From: Jannaschia seohaensis | GTDB lineage: Bacteria; Pseudomonadota; Alphaproteobacteria; Rhodobacterales; Rhodobacteraceae | Assembly: GCF_900116765.1 (NCBI RefSeq) | Contig: NZ_UETC01000002.1 | Location: 434,001-498,000, forward strand | Direction of reading: 5' to 3' | DNA length: 64,000 nt | Shown: one piece after another, positions 52,985 through 61,273 of the stretch | Layout: every line of letters begins with the position of its first letter | How positions within the stretch are numbered: position 1 is the first letter of the stretch | Notes under the pieces: model-generated | Told to the model about the DNA's origin: nothing | Seen by the model: only the letters and a program-made list of their open reading frames with translations | Databases searched by the model: none | Made by a program: the position numbers and the translations under genes

Positions 52985-53617
52985 ATGACCGACCGTGCCG
53001 CCCCGCAAGAACCCAGCCTGATCCGCATCGCCCGCGAAAACGGCGAACCCGCCAAGGCCGAACCGCTCGACCTCGGCCCCCGGGTGCGGGACCTGCGCAA
53101 GGCGCGCGGCTGGACGCTGGAGCAGGCCGCACAGCAGGCCGGACTGGCCCGCTCGACCCTGTCCAAGATCGAGAACGGCCAGATGTCGCCCACCTACGAC
53201 GCGCTCAAGAAGCTCGCCGTGGGCCTGGAGATCGGCGTGCCGCAGCTCTTCACCCCTCCGAAGAAGGACCAGGTCACGGGCCGCCGCGCCATCACCCGGC
53301 TGGGCGAGGGCCAGGCCCATCCGACCGCCACCTATGAGCACGAGTTGCTGGCGAGCGCGCTCACCACCAAGCGGATGCTGCCCTACCGCGCCCGCATCCG
53401 CGCCCGCGCCTTCGAGGAGTTCGACGGCTGGGTCCGCCATGACGGGGAGGAGTTCCTGCTGGTTCTGACCGGTACGATCCGCCTGCTGACGGAGTTCTAC
53501 GAACCCGTGGAGATGCGCCGCGGCGACAGCGCCTATTACGACGCCTCGATGGGTCATAACGTGATCAGCACCTCGCCCGAGGACGCGACGATCCTGTGGG
53601 TCACCTGCCTGGACTGA
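52985..53617 (+). CDS. XRE-family regulator with C-terminal cupin
   Basis: A 210-aa transcription factor. Helix-turn-helix at residues ~31-85 (VRDLRKARGWTLEQAAQQAG, LARSTLSKIENGQMSPTYDALKK) and a cupin sensor at ~135-205 (EFDGWVRHDGEEFLLVLTGTI, RRGDSAYYDASMGHNVIS). Proteins of this build often control amino-acid, polyamine or amine use and bind a small ligand in the cupin. Located 213 bases ahead of preT on the same strand; it may regulate the pyrimidine operon or a distant gene. Confidence 0.9.
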   Translation: MTDRAAPQEPSLIRIARENGEPAKAEPLDLGPRVRDLRKARGWTLEQAAQQAGLARSTLSKIENGQMSPTYDALKKLAVGLEIGVPQLFTPPKKDQVTGRRAITRLGEGQAHPTATYEHELLASALTTKRMLPYRARIRARAFEEFDGWVRHDGEEFLLVLTGTIRLLTEFYEPVEMRRGDSAYYDASMGHNVISTSPEDATILWVTCLD

Positions 53618-53639
53618 CCCGAGGGGCGCGCGCGACTGC

Positions 53640-53672
53640 TCCATCACCGGTTCCAAAATACTCATGTCGCCC
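53640..53672 (-). repeat. 'GTATTTT' intergenic repeat
   Basis: Read on minus: CGACATGAGTATTTTGGAACC. This is the same GAGTATTTT core as at 10857 and a related form at 14420 and 36222. It follows the XRE-cupin stop and precedes the preT control region. No hairpin attached here. Confidence 0.5.
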
Positions 53673-53764
53673 AGATTTCTCGCAGGCGTGCCGTCGCGGT
53701 CGGCGCGCGCGGGCTTGACCGGCGGCCCCTCGCTCCGATTGACTGCAAGGCAAGGCGGGAACGA

Positions 53765-53786
53765 AATTTTACCAGTTGATAAAATT
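53765..53786. promoter_or_regulatory. 22-base palindrome ahead of preT (likely operator)
   Basis: AATTTTACCAGTTGATAAAATT has seven-base perfect outer arms (AATTTTA/TAAAATT) and, apart from one mismatched pair, matching inner bases (CA/TG). It lies 44 bases ahead of the preT start in an AT-rich patch. Size and symmetry are typical for a TetR dimer, and the RutR-like TetR regulator at 58813 is the obvious candidate. The XRE-cupin protein is the alternative. Confidence 0.6.
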
Positions 53787-53830
53787 CTTGGACCTGCCAA
53801 CCTGTCCTGAACAGATCAGGGAGACAGACC

Positions 53831-55159
53831 ATGACTGAAGCGTTCCGCCAGACCGGCATCCGGGCCGGGCGCCTAGGCCCCGACGACCTGGCGCGAAACT
53901 TCTCCGATCTGCATGCGGCCTATGACCGCCACGAGGCGACCGTGGCCGCGGACCGCTGCTATTTCTGCCACGACGCGCCCTGCATCACGGCCTGTCCCAC
54001 CGATATCGACATCCCGCTCTTCATCCGCCAGATCCAGGCGGGCCAGCCCGAAGCGGCGGCCCAGACGATCTTCGACCAGAACATCCTGGGCGGCATGTGC
54101 GCCCGGGTCTGCCCGACCGAGACGCTCTGCGAACAGGCCTGTGTGCGCGAGGCGGCCGAGGGCAAGCCGGTCGAAATCGGACGCCTGCAGCGCTATGCCA
54201 CCGACTCCATGATGGCGGCGGGCGAGCACCCCTATACCCGCGCCCCCGCGACCGGGCGGAAGGTCGCCATCGTCGGCGCCGGCCCGGCCGGGCTGGCCTG
54301 CGCCCATCGGCTGGCCATGCATGGCCATGACGTGGTCGTCTTCGACGCCCGCCCCAAGCCCGGCGGCCTGAACGAATACGGGATCGCCGCCTACAAGACG
54401 CCGAACGGCTTCGCCCAGGCGGAGGTCGACTGGCTGCTCAAGATCGGCGGGATCACCCTGCAACATGATCGCGCCCTGGGCCGCGACCTTACCCTTGAAG
54501 AGCTGCGCCACGACCATGACGCGGTGTTCCTGGGCATGGGGCTCGGCGGCGTCGGCGCGTTGGGGCTGGAGGCCGAGGACCTGACCGGCTGCGAGAACGC
54601 GGTCGATTTCATCGCCACCCTGCGCCAGACCGAAGACCTGACCACCCTACCCGTCGGACGCCACATCGTCGTCATCGGCGGCGGCATGACCGCGGTCGAT
54701 GCCGCTGTGCAATCCAAGCTGCTCGGCGCGCAATCGGTGACCATCGCCTATCGCCGCGCGCAGGACCGGATGCCCGCCAGCCGCTACGAGCAGGACCTCG
54801 CCGCGACACACGGCGTGCAGATCCTGACCCATGTCGTGCCCGTCGCGCTCCATGGCGAAGGGGCGCTGCGCGAGGTCGAGCTCGCCTATGTCGACGCCGA
54901 CATGACCCAGACCGGCGAGACGATCCGGCTGGCCGCTGACCAGCTCTTCCGCGCCATCGGCCAGAAACTGGAGACGGTCGAGGGCCTCGCGATCGAGGGC
55001 GGCAAGATCGCCGTGACCGGCGCGGGCCGCACCTCGGTCGAGGGCGTCTGGGCCGGGGGCGACTGCGCGGCGGGGGGCGAAGACCTCACCGTGACCGCGG
55101 TGGCCCAGGGCCGCGACGCGGCGGAGGACATCCACGCCATGCTGACGGGGGCGGGGTGA
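53831..55159 (+). CDS. preT: Dihydropyrimidine dehydrogenase subunit PreT (PydX-like)
   Basis: A 442-aa FAD/NAD(P) subunit feeding electrons to PreA for uracil/thymine reduction. N-terminal Fe-S domain with Cys pairs [19 protein letters not shown] and [19 protein letters not shown], then two dinucleotide folds ([19 protein letters not shown] near residue 140 and [20 protein letters not shown] near 275), [11 protein letters not shown], and the final AD-x-LFRAIGQ and [35 protein letters not shown] precedes the ATG. It is coupled by a GTGA overlap to a hypothetical gene and then to preA. Confidence 0.93.
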   Translation: MTEAFRQTGIRAGRLGPDDLARNFSDLHAAYDRHEATVAADRCYFCHDAPCITACPTDIDIPLFIRQIQAGQPEAAAQTIFDQNILGGMCARVCPTETLCEQACVREAAEGKPVEIGRLQRYATDSMMAAGEHPYTRAPATGRKVAIVGAGPAGLACAHRLAMHGHDVVVFDARPKPGGLNEYGIAAYKTPNGFAQAEVDWLLKIGGITLQHDRALGRDLTLEELRHDHDAVFLGMGLGGVGALGLEAEDLTGCENAVDFIATLRQTEDLTTLPVGRHIVVIGGGMTAVDAAVQSKLLGAQSVTIAYRRAQDRMPASRYEQDLAATHGVQILTHVVPVALHGEGALREVELAYVDADMTQTGETIRLAADQLFRAIGQKLETVEGLAIEGGKIAVTGAGRTSVEGVWAGGDCAAGGEDLTVTAVAQGRDAAEDIHAMLTGAG

Positions 55160-55653
55160 CGGCCCCGCTTTCCCCACAGGAGCGGAAGGTCGTCGACCTG
55201 ATCGCAGGTATGGACGATCCAGAAAAGCTCCGTAAGTTGATCGTTAACGCGAGGCGACAGAAATCCTCCGCAGTCGAAGCCGCTGCCTTCGAACGTCTCT
55301 GTTTCGTTCAGCCCGAAGCGACACCCGGAACAGTCGAGCATGATGTCTGGCAATCCATCCACGCCCTCGAAGAGATGCTTCTCGAGGAACGTGGGAAGAC
55401 CGTCCGGCTATCGCGCACCCGCCAGAAGATAGCACGGGACGGCGAGGCCAAGACCGCGTCGGACCTTACCTTGAAGCGCGATGCTTCCGCGGGGTTCCAA
55501 GATCTGATCTCCCGCGGACATCCTGAGCTGACCTTCGAGGCAGTGGCGTTACGCCACCCCAAGACATTCGACGAAGACGTTCTTACCGCCGCACGTGATC
55601 GCCTGACCGAAGCCGGCATCGACCCCGACCAATTCCAACCCGGAGGCAAGTGA
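55156..55653 (+). CDS. Hypothetical protein inserted between preT and preA
   Basis: Not assigned. A 165-aa soluble, charged protein starting with GTG over the preT stop: [60 protein letters not shown] and a C-terminal [21 protein letters not shown]. The codon mix is visibly less GC-rich than its neighbours. I recall similar uncharacterised proteins scattered in Roseobacter genomes. A GGAGG for preA lies at its end, so it is fully built into the operon. Possibly a recent insert rather than an enzyme subunit. Confidence 0.72.
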   Translation: MTAPLSPQERKVVDLIAGMDDPEKLRKLIVNARRQKSSAVEAAAFERLCFVQPEATPGTVEHDVWQSIHALEEMLLEERGKTVRLSRTRQKIARDGEAKTASDLTLKRDASAGFQDLISRGHPELTFEAVALRHPKTFDEDVLTAARDRLTEAGIDPDQFQPGGK

Positions 55654-55654
55654 C

Positions 55655-56995
55655 ATGGCCGACCTCACCACCGACTTCGTGGGCATCAAATCGCCCAACC
55701 CTTTCTGGCTGGCCTCCGCGCCGCCGACCGACAAGGAATACAACGTCCGCCGCGCCTTCGAGGCGGGCTGGGGCGGCGTCGTCTGGAAGACGCTCGGCGC
55801 CGAGGGCCCACCCGTCGTCAACGTCAACGGCCCCCGCTACGGCGCGGTCTATGGCGCCGACCGGCGTCTCCTGGGCCTCAACAACATCGAACTGATCACC
55901 GACCGGCCGCTGGAAGTGAACCTGCGCGAGATCAAGCAGGTCAAGCGCGACTATCCCGACCGCGCGATGGTCGTCTCGATCATGGTCCCCTGCGAGGAGG
56001 AGGCCTGGAAGGCGATCCTTCCCCATGTCGAAGAGACGGGCGCCGACGGGATCGAGCTGAATTTCGGCTGCCCGCACGGCATGTCCGAGCGCGGCATGGG
56101 TTCCGCCGTGGGACAGGTGCCGGAATACATCGAGATGGTCACCCGCTGGTGCAAGATGTACACGCGCATGCCCGTCATCGTGAAGCTGACCCCCAACATC
56201 ACCGATATCCGCAAGCCCGCCGCCGCCGCCAAGCGGGGCGGCGCTGACGCGGTCAGCCTCATCAACACGATCAATTCGATCACCCATGTGGACCTCGACA
56301 TCTTCGCGCCCGAGCCGACCATCGACGGCAAGGGGTCGCATGGCGGCTATTGCGGCCCGGCAGTGAAGCCGATCGCGCTGTCGATGGTCTCTGAGATCGC
56401 CCGCGACCCCGAAACACACGGCCTGCCCATCAGCGGCATCGGCGGGGTGACGACTTGGCGCGACGCGGCGGAGTTCATGGCGCTGGGCGCGGGCAACGTG
56501 CAGGTCTGCACCGCCGCGATGACCTATGGCTTCGGTATCGTGAAGGAGCTGAAGGCGGGCCTGAGCCGCTATCTCGACGAGAAGGCCATGGCCCTGCCCG
56601 ACCTCGTCGGCCGGGCCGTTCCCAACGTCACCGACTGGCAGCATCTGAACCTGGAATACGTCACAAAGGCGCGGATCGACCAGGACGCTTGCATCAAATG
56701 CGGCCGCTGCTACGCCGCCTGCGAGGACACCTCGCACCAGGCGATCTCGATGTCCGCTGACCGCACCTTCGAGGTGATCGACGCGGAATGTGTGGCCTGC
56801 AATCTCTGCGTCGATGTCTGCCCCGTCGAGGACTGCATCACGATGGAGCGCCTCGCCCCTGGCACCGTCGACCCCCGCACCGGCAAGACCGTTCAGGCCG
56901 AGCCCGCCGACTGGACGACCCACCCCAACAACCCCTCCTCGCCCAACTACGTGCCCGACGGACAGACGCGGATGGTGGAGGAACCGGCGGAGTGA
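55655..56995 (+). CDS. preA: NAD-dependent dihydropyrimidine dehydrogenase subunit PreA
   Basis: A 446-aa FMN/Fe-S enzyme that reduces uracil or thymine to the 5,6-dihydro form. The TIM-barrel resembles dihydroorotate dehydrogenase (FVGIKSPNPFWLASAPPTDK, ELNFGCPHGMSERGMGSAVGQ with the catalytic Cys, VIVKLTPNITDIR, ISGIGGVTTWRDAAEF). At the C-terminus are two [4Fe-4S] motifs, DACIKCGRCYAACEDTSHQA and CVACNLCVDVCPVEDC. The ATG follows the hypothetical gene's stop by one base with CGGAGGCAAG ahead. First step of reductive pyrimidine breakdown. Confidence 0.96.
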   Translation: MADLTTDFVGIKSPNPFWLASAPPTDKEYNVRRAFEAGWGGVVWKTLGAEGPPVVNVNGPRYGAVYGADRRLLGLNNIELITDRPLEVNLREIKQVKRDYPDRAMVVSIMVPCEEEAWKAILPHVEETGADGIELNFGCPHGMSERGMGSAVGQVPEYIEMVTRWCKMYTRMPVIVKLTPNITDIRKPAAAAKRGGADAVSLINTINSITHVDLDIFAPEPTIDGKGSHGGYCGPAVKPIALSMVSEIARDPETHGLPISGIGGVTTWRDAAEFMALGAGNVQVCTAAMTYGFGIVKELKAGLSRYLDEKAMALPDLVGRAVPNVTDWQHLNLEYVTKARIDQDACIKCGRCYAACEDTSHQAISMSADRTFEVIDAECVACNLCVDVCPVEDCITMERLAPGTVDPRTGKTVQAEPADWTTHPNNPSSPNYVPDGQTRMVEEPAE

Positions 56996-57007
56996 CAGGC
57001 GAAACCG

Positions 57008-57042
57008 GGGCTCGGAGCGGAAGGGTATTCTCGTCCGAGCCC
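57008..57042. terminator. Stem-loop after preA
   Basis: GGGCTCGG (57008-57015) and CCGAGCCC (57035-57042) form an eight-pair stem with a 19-base loop, 13 bases after the preA stop. There is no U-tract, so it is a possible Rho-linked or processing end. From here to 57220 no gene is seen. Confidence 0.45.
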
Positions 57043-57220
57043 AAATCCGGCGACCGTCGAACATGACGCGCTGTGGCTTCGAGGAAAGCCCAGTTCAGAC
57101 CGAACCAACAGCGAGCGCGTCTCCTCGGAAGGGCCCAAAAGGCGCATCCTGTCCAAGCGAGGCCGCCCGGACAGAAGTGCCTCACGGCAGAGTGGGCGGC
57201 GCCTGCGGAGACCTGCCCTA

Positions 57221-57415
57221 TCAGACCTGACCGCCGCCAAAGAACGAGGCCAGTCCCAAGACCGCGAGGACGGCAATGATCTTGCTCGACTTGCGCGTCG
57301 CCTGCCTTGCCATGGTGTGGGCTGCTTCGCTGCGGTGGTGACGCCCCTTGGCGAGGTAGAATTGCGTGTCGATCGAGCCATCGGGGCGGTAGCGGATGTT
57401 GGCTGTGTCAGTCAT
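57221..57415 (-). CDS. Small 64-aa protein with C-terminal membrane helix
   Basis: A short protein: MTDTANIRYRPDGSIDTQFY, LAKGRHHRSEAAHTMARQAT, then a hydrophobic tail IIAVLAVLGLASFFGG that should form one membrane helix. GGAGG seven bases ahead of the ATG at 57415 decides the start. The 'IDTQFYLAKGRHHRSEA' pattern resembles small Rhodobacteraceae proteins I have seen annotated as RSP_7527-like, but I am not sure. Divergent from the winged-helix hydrolase gene. Confidence 0.72.
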   Translation of the reverse strand: MTDTANIRYRPDGSIDTQFYLAKGRHHRSEAAHTMARQATRKSSKIIAVLAVLGLASFFGGGQV

Positions 57416-57482
57416 CTTGTCCTCCATAGGTTACGGGGATCACCTTGGAGGGGTTTGCAGCGCCGCGCTTGAAGGCGAGCTT

Positions 57483-57503
57483 CAGATCTTCTTAAGAAGT
57501 CTG
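57483..57503. promoter_or_regulatory. Palindrome ahead of the winged-helix hydrolase gene
   Basis: CTTCTTAAGAAG (57488-57499) is a perfect 12-base palindrome flanked by CAGA and TCTG arms with one unpaired T. It lies about 45 bases ahead of the start and could be the binding site of the DNA-binding domain encoded right behind it (autoregulation) or of another dimeric regulator. Confidence 0.45.
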
Positions 57504-57546
57504 CAGAAGCCCTTCGAAACGCTTGAGGGAGCGCTGGAAACTACGC

Positions 57547-58767
57547 ATGGTTTCCTTCATGCGCTACCGTTTCTCCGATTGCGAGCTTGATACAGCGGCC
57601 CATGAGCTCAAACGACTTGGCCAACCGGTCCATGTCGAACCCCAGGTCTTCGACCTCATCCTCGCTTTGGCGGAAGCTGGCGGTGACCTTGTGAGCTATG
57701 ACGGCCTGATGGAACGCATCTGGGCTGGCCGCATCGTCTCCGACGCGACGATCGCCACCCGGGTCAGCGCGGCAAGGGCTGCCGTTGGGGACAATGGAAA
57801 ACGGCAATCCGTGATCCGAACGGTGCCGCGGCGTGGAATTCAGATGGCCGTTCCGGTCGTGCACGCGCCGCACGGGTCCGAAGCTACAGTCACGGTAAGT
57901 GTCCCCGAACCGGTCACTCCACAGGACGGACCACCACAGGAGATCAGGTACGTTCGTTCAGCTGACGGCGTGAACATCGCCTTCGCCGTCAACGGAGCGG
58001 GACCACCGCTCCTACGCGTCGGTCATTGGCTCACGCATCTCGACCTTGATTGGCACAGCCCGATCTGGCGCCCCTTGCTGGATCGTCTGGGGGCCCACCA
58101 TACTGTCTACCGCTATGACCAGCGTGGAACCGGAATGTCGGACAAAGACTTTCCGGGAAAAGGCATCGAGGAGTTCGTTGGCGATTTGGAGGCAGTGGCC
58201 GACCAGGCCGGCCCCGAGCCAATTCCGATCTTCACCGCGTCTCAAGGCGTGGCAGTCGCTTTGAAGTTCGCCGCGGATTATCCGGAACGCGTGAGCCGGC
58301 TCGTCCTATATGCTGGGTATGCCCAAGGACGGTACCGGCGCGGAACGGAAGCCGCGCGACAGGAGGCGAAGGCGCATCTGGAACTTGTGCGGACAGGCTG
58401 GGGACAGCCCGAGAGCCTGTTCCTCAAACTGTTCACGCAGATCTACCTGCCTTCGGGATCCCGCGATCAGGTCGAACATCTGATTCAAATGCAGCTCGCC
58501 TCCGCAAGCGCCGCCCGCGCCGCACGGCTGCGCGACATCATCGATCACTTCGACGTCTCGGACATATTGGAAAAGGTCGAGGCCCCCGTGCTCCTGCTGC
58601 ATGGGCGTGGGGACGCGGTCCACCCGATCGAACAAAGCGAGATGATGGCGCGGCGCTTGCCGAACGCAGTCTTCGTTCCCCTCGACACCGACAACCATGT
58701 GCCCCTGCCAGGTAGCCCGGCCTGGGAGGTCATCCTTTCCGAGACCGAACGATTCCTGCAGTCGTAG
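57547..58767 (+). CDS. Winged-helix DNA-binding domain fused to an alpha/beta hydrolase
   Basis: A 406-aa protein with an OmpR/CadC-type winged helix at residues ~5-105 (QVFDLILALAEAGGDLVSYDGLMERIW, IATRVSAARAAVGDNGK, IRTVPRRGIQM) and an alpha/beta hydrolase from ~130 (VNGAGPPLLRVGHWLTHLD, YDQRGTGMSD, nucleophile region FTASQGVAVALKFA, Asp in LLHGRGDAVHP, His in DNHVPLPG). The nucleophile elbow has Thr in place of the first Gly of GxSxG. It probably senses or cleaves a small ligand to control genes. Start 57547 or 57559. Confidence 0.85.
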   Translation: MVSFMRYRFSDCELDTAAHELKRLGQPVHVEPQVFDLILALAEAGGDLVSYDGLMERIWAGRIVSDATIATRVSAARAAVGDNGKRQSVIRTVPRRGIQMAVPVVHAPHGSEATVTVSVPEPVTPQDGPPQEIRYVRSADGVNIAFAVNGAGPPLLRVGHWLTHLDLDWHSPIWRPLLDRLGAHHTVYRYDQRGTGMSDKDFPGKGIEEFVGDLEAVADQAGPEPIPIFTASQGVAVALKFAADYPERVSRLVLYAGYAQGRYRRGTEAARQEAKAHLELVRTGWGQPESLFLKLFTQIYLPSGSRDQVEHLIQMQLASASAARAARLRDIIDHFDVSDILEKVEAPVLLLHGRGDAVHPIEQSEMMARRLPNAVFVPLDTDNHVPLPGSPAWEVILSETERFLQS

Positions 58768-58812
58768 CAAAATTCGAGGTCTGCCCGCGGTGCCCGCATC
58801 GCAGGCAGCCAA

Positions 58813-59427
58813 TCACTCCGCCGTCAGAACGCGCCGGAAATGGGTTTCCAGATGCGCTTCCGCCTCGTCCCAAGGGCCGCGGCCCGGCCCCAGGACAGCG
58901 CGGACCTGCACCTCGAAATCGGCATAGTGCTGCGTCAGCGCCCAGATCGAAAAGATCAAGTGGTGCGGGTCCGACGGCGCAAGTCGCCCGGCGTCCATCC
59001 AGCCCTGGATCACCACGGCCCGGGCATCCACCAGACGGCGCAGCTCGCCCGACAGCGCGTCGCCCATCTGCGGCGCGCCGCGGAGGATCTCGCCGGCGAA
59101 GAGGCGGCTCTCCCGCGGGTAGTCGCGCGACAGCGCGAGCTTGCGCCGCACGTAGCCCAGCATCTCCTCCAAGGGCGTGCCCTCGGGGTCGAGCGCGCGC
59201 AGCGGATCGAGCCAGGTCTCCAGCAGGCCGTCCAGAAGCGCCCGATAGATCGCCTCCTTGCCCGGGAAATAGTAAAGCAGGTTGGGCTTCGACAGCCCGG
59301 CCTCCCGCGCGATGTCGTCCAACGTGGCACCGCTGAAGCCGTCGCGGGAAAAGACCTCCAGCGCGGCCTCCAGGATCAGCGCCCTGTTCTTGAGCTGAAT
59401 GCGCGTCGCGCCACCATCTTCCGGCAT
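58813..59427 (-). CDS. rutR: TetR-family regulator, RutR-like
   Basis: A 204-aa regulator. The start at 59427 (MPEDGGATRIQLKNRALILE) is the only sensible one in a long open frame. N-terminal helix-turn-helix ATLDDIAREAGLSKPNLLYYFPGKEAIY; C-terminal ligand domain with FAGEILRGAPQMGDAL and HHLIFSIWALTQHYADFEVQV, as in the TetR_C_3 group of RutR, which responds to uracil/thymine. It is divergent from the pyrimidine hydrolase gene at 59592 and so the likely controller of the whole region. Confidence 0.85.
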   Translation of the reverse strand: MPEDGGATRIQLKNRALILEAALEVFSRDGFSGATLDDIAREAGLSKPNLLYYFPGKEAIYRALLDGLLETWLDPLRALDPEGTPLEEMLGYVRRKLALSRDYPRESRLFAGEILRGAPQMGDALSGELRRLVDARAVVIQGWMDAGRLAPSDPHHLIFSIWALTQHYADFEVQVRAVLGPGRGPWDEAEAHLETHFRRVLTAE

Positions 59428-59591
59428 GTCCGCCCACCCCCTCGAAGCGCATGGGAGTCGTTTTTTGGCCCGTCGCCCGCATCTTGGCAAGGTTGGCCCC
59501 TGCGGAAACGCGCCCCGGTTCGCGGCCCGGTTGACTGCCCCCCGCCGGGTGGTAGCGTCAGCGTCAGACACGAGACCTGCGGGGGAAAGAC

Positions 59592-60848
59592 ATGGACGCG
59601 ACGCCGGGACAGAACATGCGGGTCGATCCCGACCGGCTCTGGGACAGCCTGATGGAGATGGCCAAGATCGGCCCCGGCGTGGCGGGCGGCAACAACCGGC
59701 AGACCCTGACCGACGCGGATGCCGAGGGCCGCGCCCTGTTCCAGTCCTGGTGTGAGGCCGCGGGGCTGACCATGGGTCTCGATAAGATGGGCAACATGTT
59801 CGCCCGCCGCGAAGGGACCGAGGATCTGCCCGCCGTCTATGTAGGGTCCCATCTCGACACCCAGCCCACGGGGGGCAAATACGACGGCGTTCTGGGCGTG
59901 CTGGGCGGGCTGGAACTGATCCGGACACTCAACGACCTCAATATCAAGACCCGCCATCCGATCGTCGTCACCAACTGGACCAACGAGGAGGGCACGCGCT
60001 TCGCCCCCGCCATGCTGGCCTCCGGCGTCTTCGCGGGCGTCCACGACCAGGCCTGGGCCGAGGACAAGACCGATGCCGAGGGCAAGCGCTTCGGCGACGA
60101 GTTGGACCGCATCGGCTGGCGCGGCGACGAAGAGGTGGGCGCGCGTCGGGACGACATGCGCGCCTTCTTCGAGCTGCATATCGAGCAGGGCCCGATCCTG
60201 GAGGCCGAGGGAAAAGACATCGGCGTCGTCACCCATGGGCAGGGCCTGAGCTGGACCCAAGTGACGGTGACCGGCAAGGAGAGCCATACCGGCTCCACCC
60301 CCATGCCGATGCGCAAGAATGCGGGGCTCGCGATGGCGCGTATCCTCGAAAAGGTCGAGGAGATCGCCCTGGCGCACGCGCCCCACGCCGTGGGCGCCGC
60401 CGGCCATATCGACATCTACCCGAACTCTCGCAACGTGATCCCGGGCAAGGCGGTGTTCACCGTCGATTTCCGCTCTCCGGACCTTGCCACCATCGAAGAG
60501 ATGGAGGGCGAGATGCGCATCGCCGCCCAGAAGATCGTCGATGACATGGGCCTGACCGTGGAGTTCGAGAAAACCGGCGGCTTCGACCCCGTCACCTTCG
60601 ACGAGGGCTGCGTGACCGCCGTGCGCAACGCGGCCGAGCGGCTGGGCTACAGCCACCAGAACATCATCTCGGGCGCGGGCCATGATGCCTGCTGGATCAA
60701 CCGCGTCTGCCCCACCGCGATGATCATGACGCCCTGCGTCGACGGTCTGTCGCATAACGAGGCCGAGGAGATCACCAAGGACTGGGCGCGGGCGGGCGCG
60801 GATGTGCTGCTGCATGCCGTGGTCGAGACGGCGGAAATCGTGTCCTGA
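59592..60848 (+). CDS. Zn-dependent N-carbamoyl-amino-acid hydrolase (beta-ureidopropionase type)
   Basis: A 418-aa M20-type carbamoylase (HyuC/AmaB/PydC family) that splits N-carbamoyl-beta-alanine or -aminoisobutyrate to the amino acid, CO2 and ammonia, the last step of reductive pyrimidine breakdown. Metal ligands: YVGSHLDTQPTGGKYDGVLG, NEEGTRFAPAM, ELHIEQGPILE, the lid His in GKESHTGSTPMPMRKNAG, and SGAGHDACWI. AllC or hydantoin-related activity is an alternative; the setting with preTA and dihydropyrimidinase favours the pyrimidine role. Confidence 0.9.
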   Translation: MDATPGQNMRVDPDRLWDSLMEMAKIGPGVAGGNNRQTLTDADAEGRALFQSWCEAAGLTMGLDKMGNMFARREGTEDLPAVYVGSHLDTQPTGGKYDGVLGVLGGLELIRTLNDLNIKTRHPIVVTNWTNEEGTRFAPAMLASGVFAGVHDQAWAEDKTDAEGKRFGDELDRIGWRGDEEVGARRDDMRAFFELHIEQGPILEAEGKDIGVVTHGQGLSWTQVTVTGKESHTGSTPMPMRKNAGLAMARILEKVEEIALAHAPHAVGAAGHIDIYPNSRNVIPGKAVFTVDFRSPDLATIEEMEGEMRIAAQKIVDDMGLTVEFEKTGGFDPVTFDEGCVTAVRNAAERLGYSHQNIISGAGHDACWINRVCPTAMIMTPCVDGLSHNEAEEITKDWARAGADVLLHAVVETAEIVS

Positions 60849-61082
60849 TGCGGGAGAGGCTGTCTCCGGGGCGTGGGCGGAGCGCAGGAAGCCCGCGCTG
60901 GCGCGCCTCTGCCTGCGGCGCATCGGGCGGAGCCTCCGCGTGACACTAGGACGCGGCTGGACAGAGGTGAAACGCGGTCCGCGCGTGGCGCGGGACGCCC
61001 CTATCGGCCCCATGACCGGATCGGCGGGATCGCGGCTCGCCTCTCCCCGATCGACAGCCGATGCCCGGGCGGGCGCGCACCG

Positions 61083-61268
61083 ATGAGCCCGACCCGCCGC
61101 ATCGCCACCTTCGCGGCGATCTTCTTCCTCGTGAACCTCGCCTTCGACGCCTATCGGGCCGGGGGCGTGACCGTGGGCGCGCTCGGCTCGGCCCTTTTCA
61201 TTACAATCGCCGGAACGGTCATCTATGTTCTGGTCCTGCGCTGGCAGGCGCGTCGCGACAAGGAGTAG
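61083..61268 (+). CDS. Small two-helix membrane protein
   Basis: A 61-aa protein: MSPTRRIATFAAIFFLVNLA, then a second hydrophobic part GALGSALFITIAGTVIYVLV and a basic end LRWQARRDKE, so two membrane helices with the ends inside. No clear ribosome site. It precedes the aldolase gene by five bases and is in its operon. The 234 bases between the hydrolase gene and this one show no further gene. Function unknown. Confidence 0.65.
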   Translation: MSPTRRIATFAAIFFLVNLAFDAYRAGGVTVGALGSALFITIAGTVIYVLVLRWQARRDKE

Positions 61269-61273
61269 CCGCA

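Noticed and set aside
52496-53800. 434-codon minus frame opposite the XRE-cupin gene
   Set aside because: Most of it is antisense to a clear helix-turn-helix/cupin gene; the remainder has no recognisable features.
57000-57220. Possible transposase remnant between preA and the 64-aa gene
   Set aside because: A few residues looked transposase-like, but there are no terminal inverted repeats, no target duplication and no catalytic motif.
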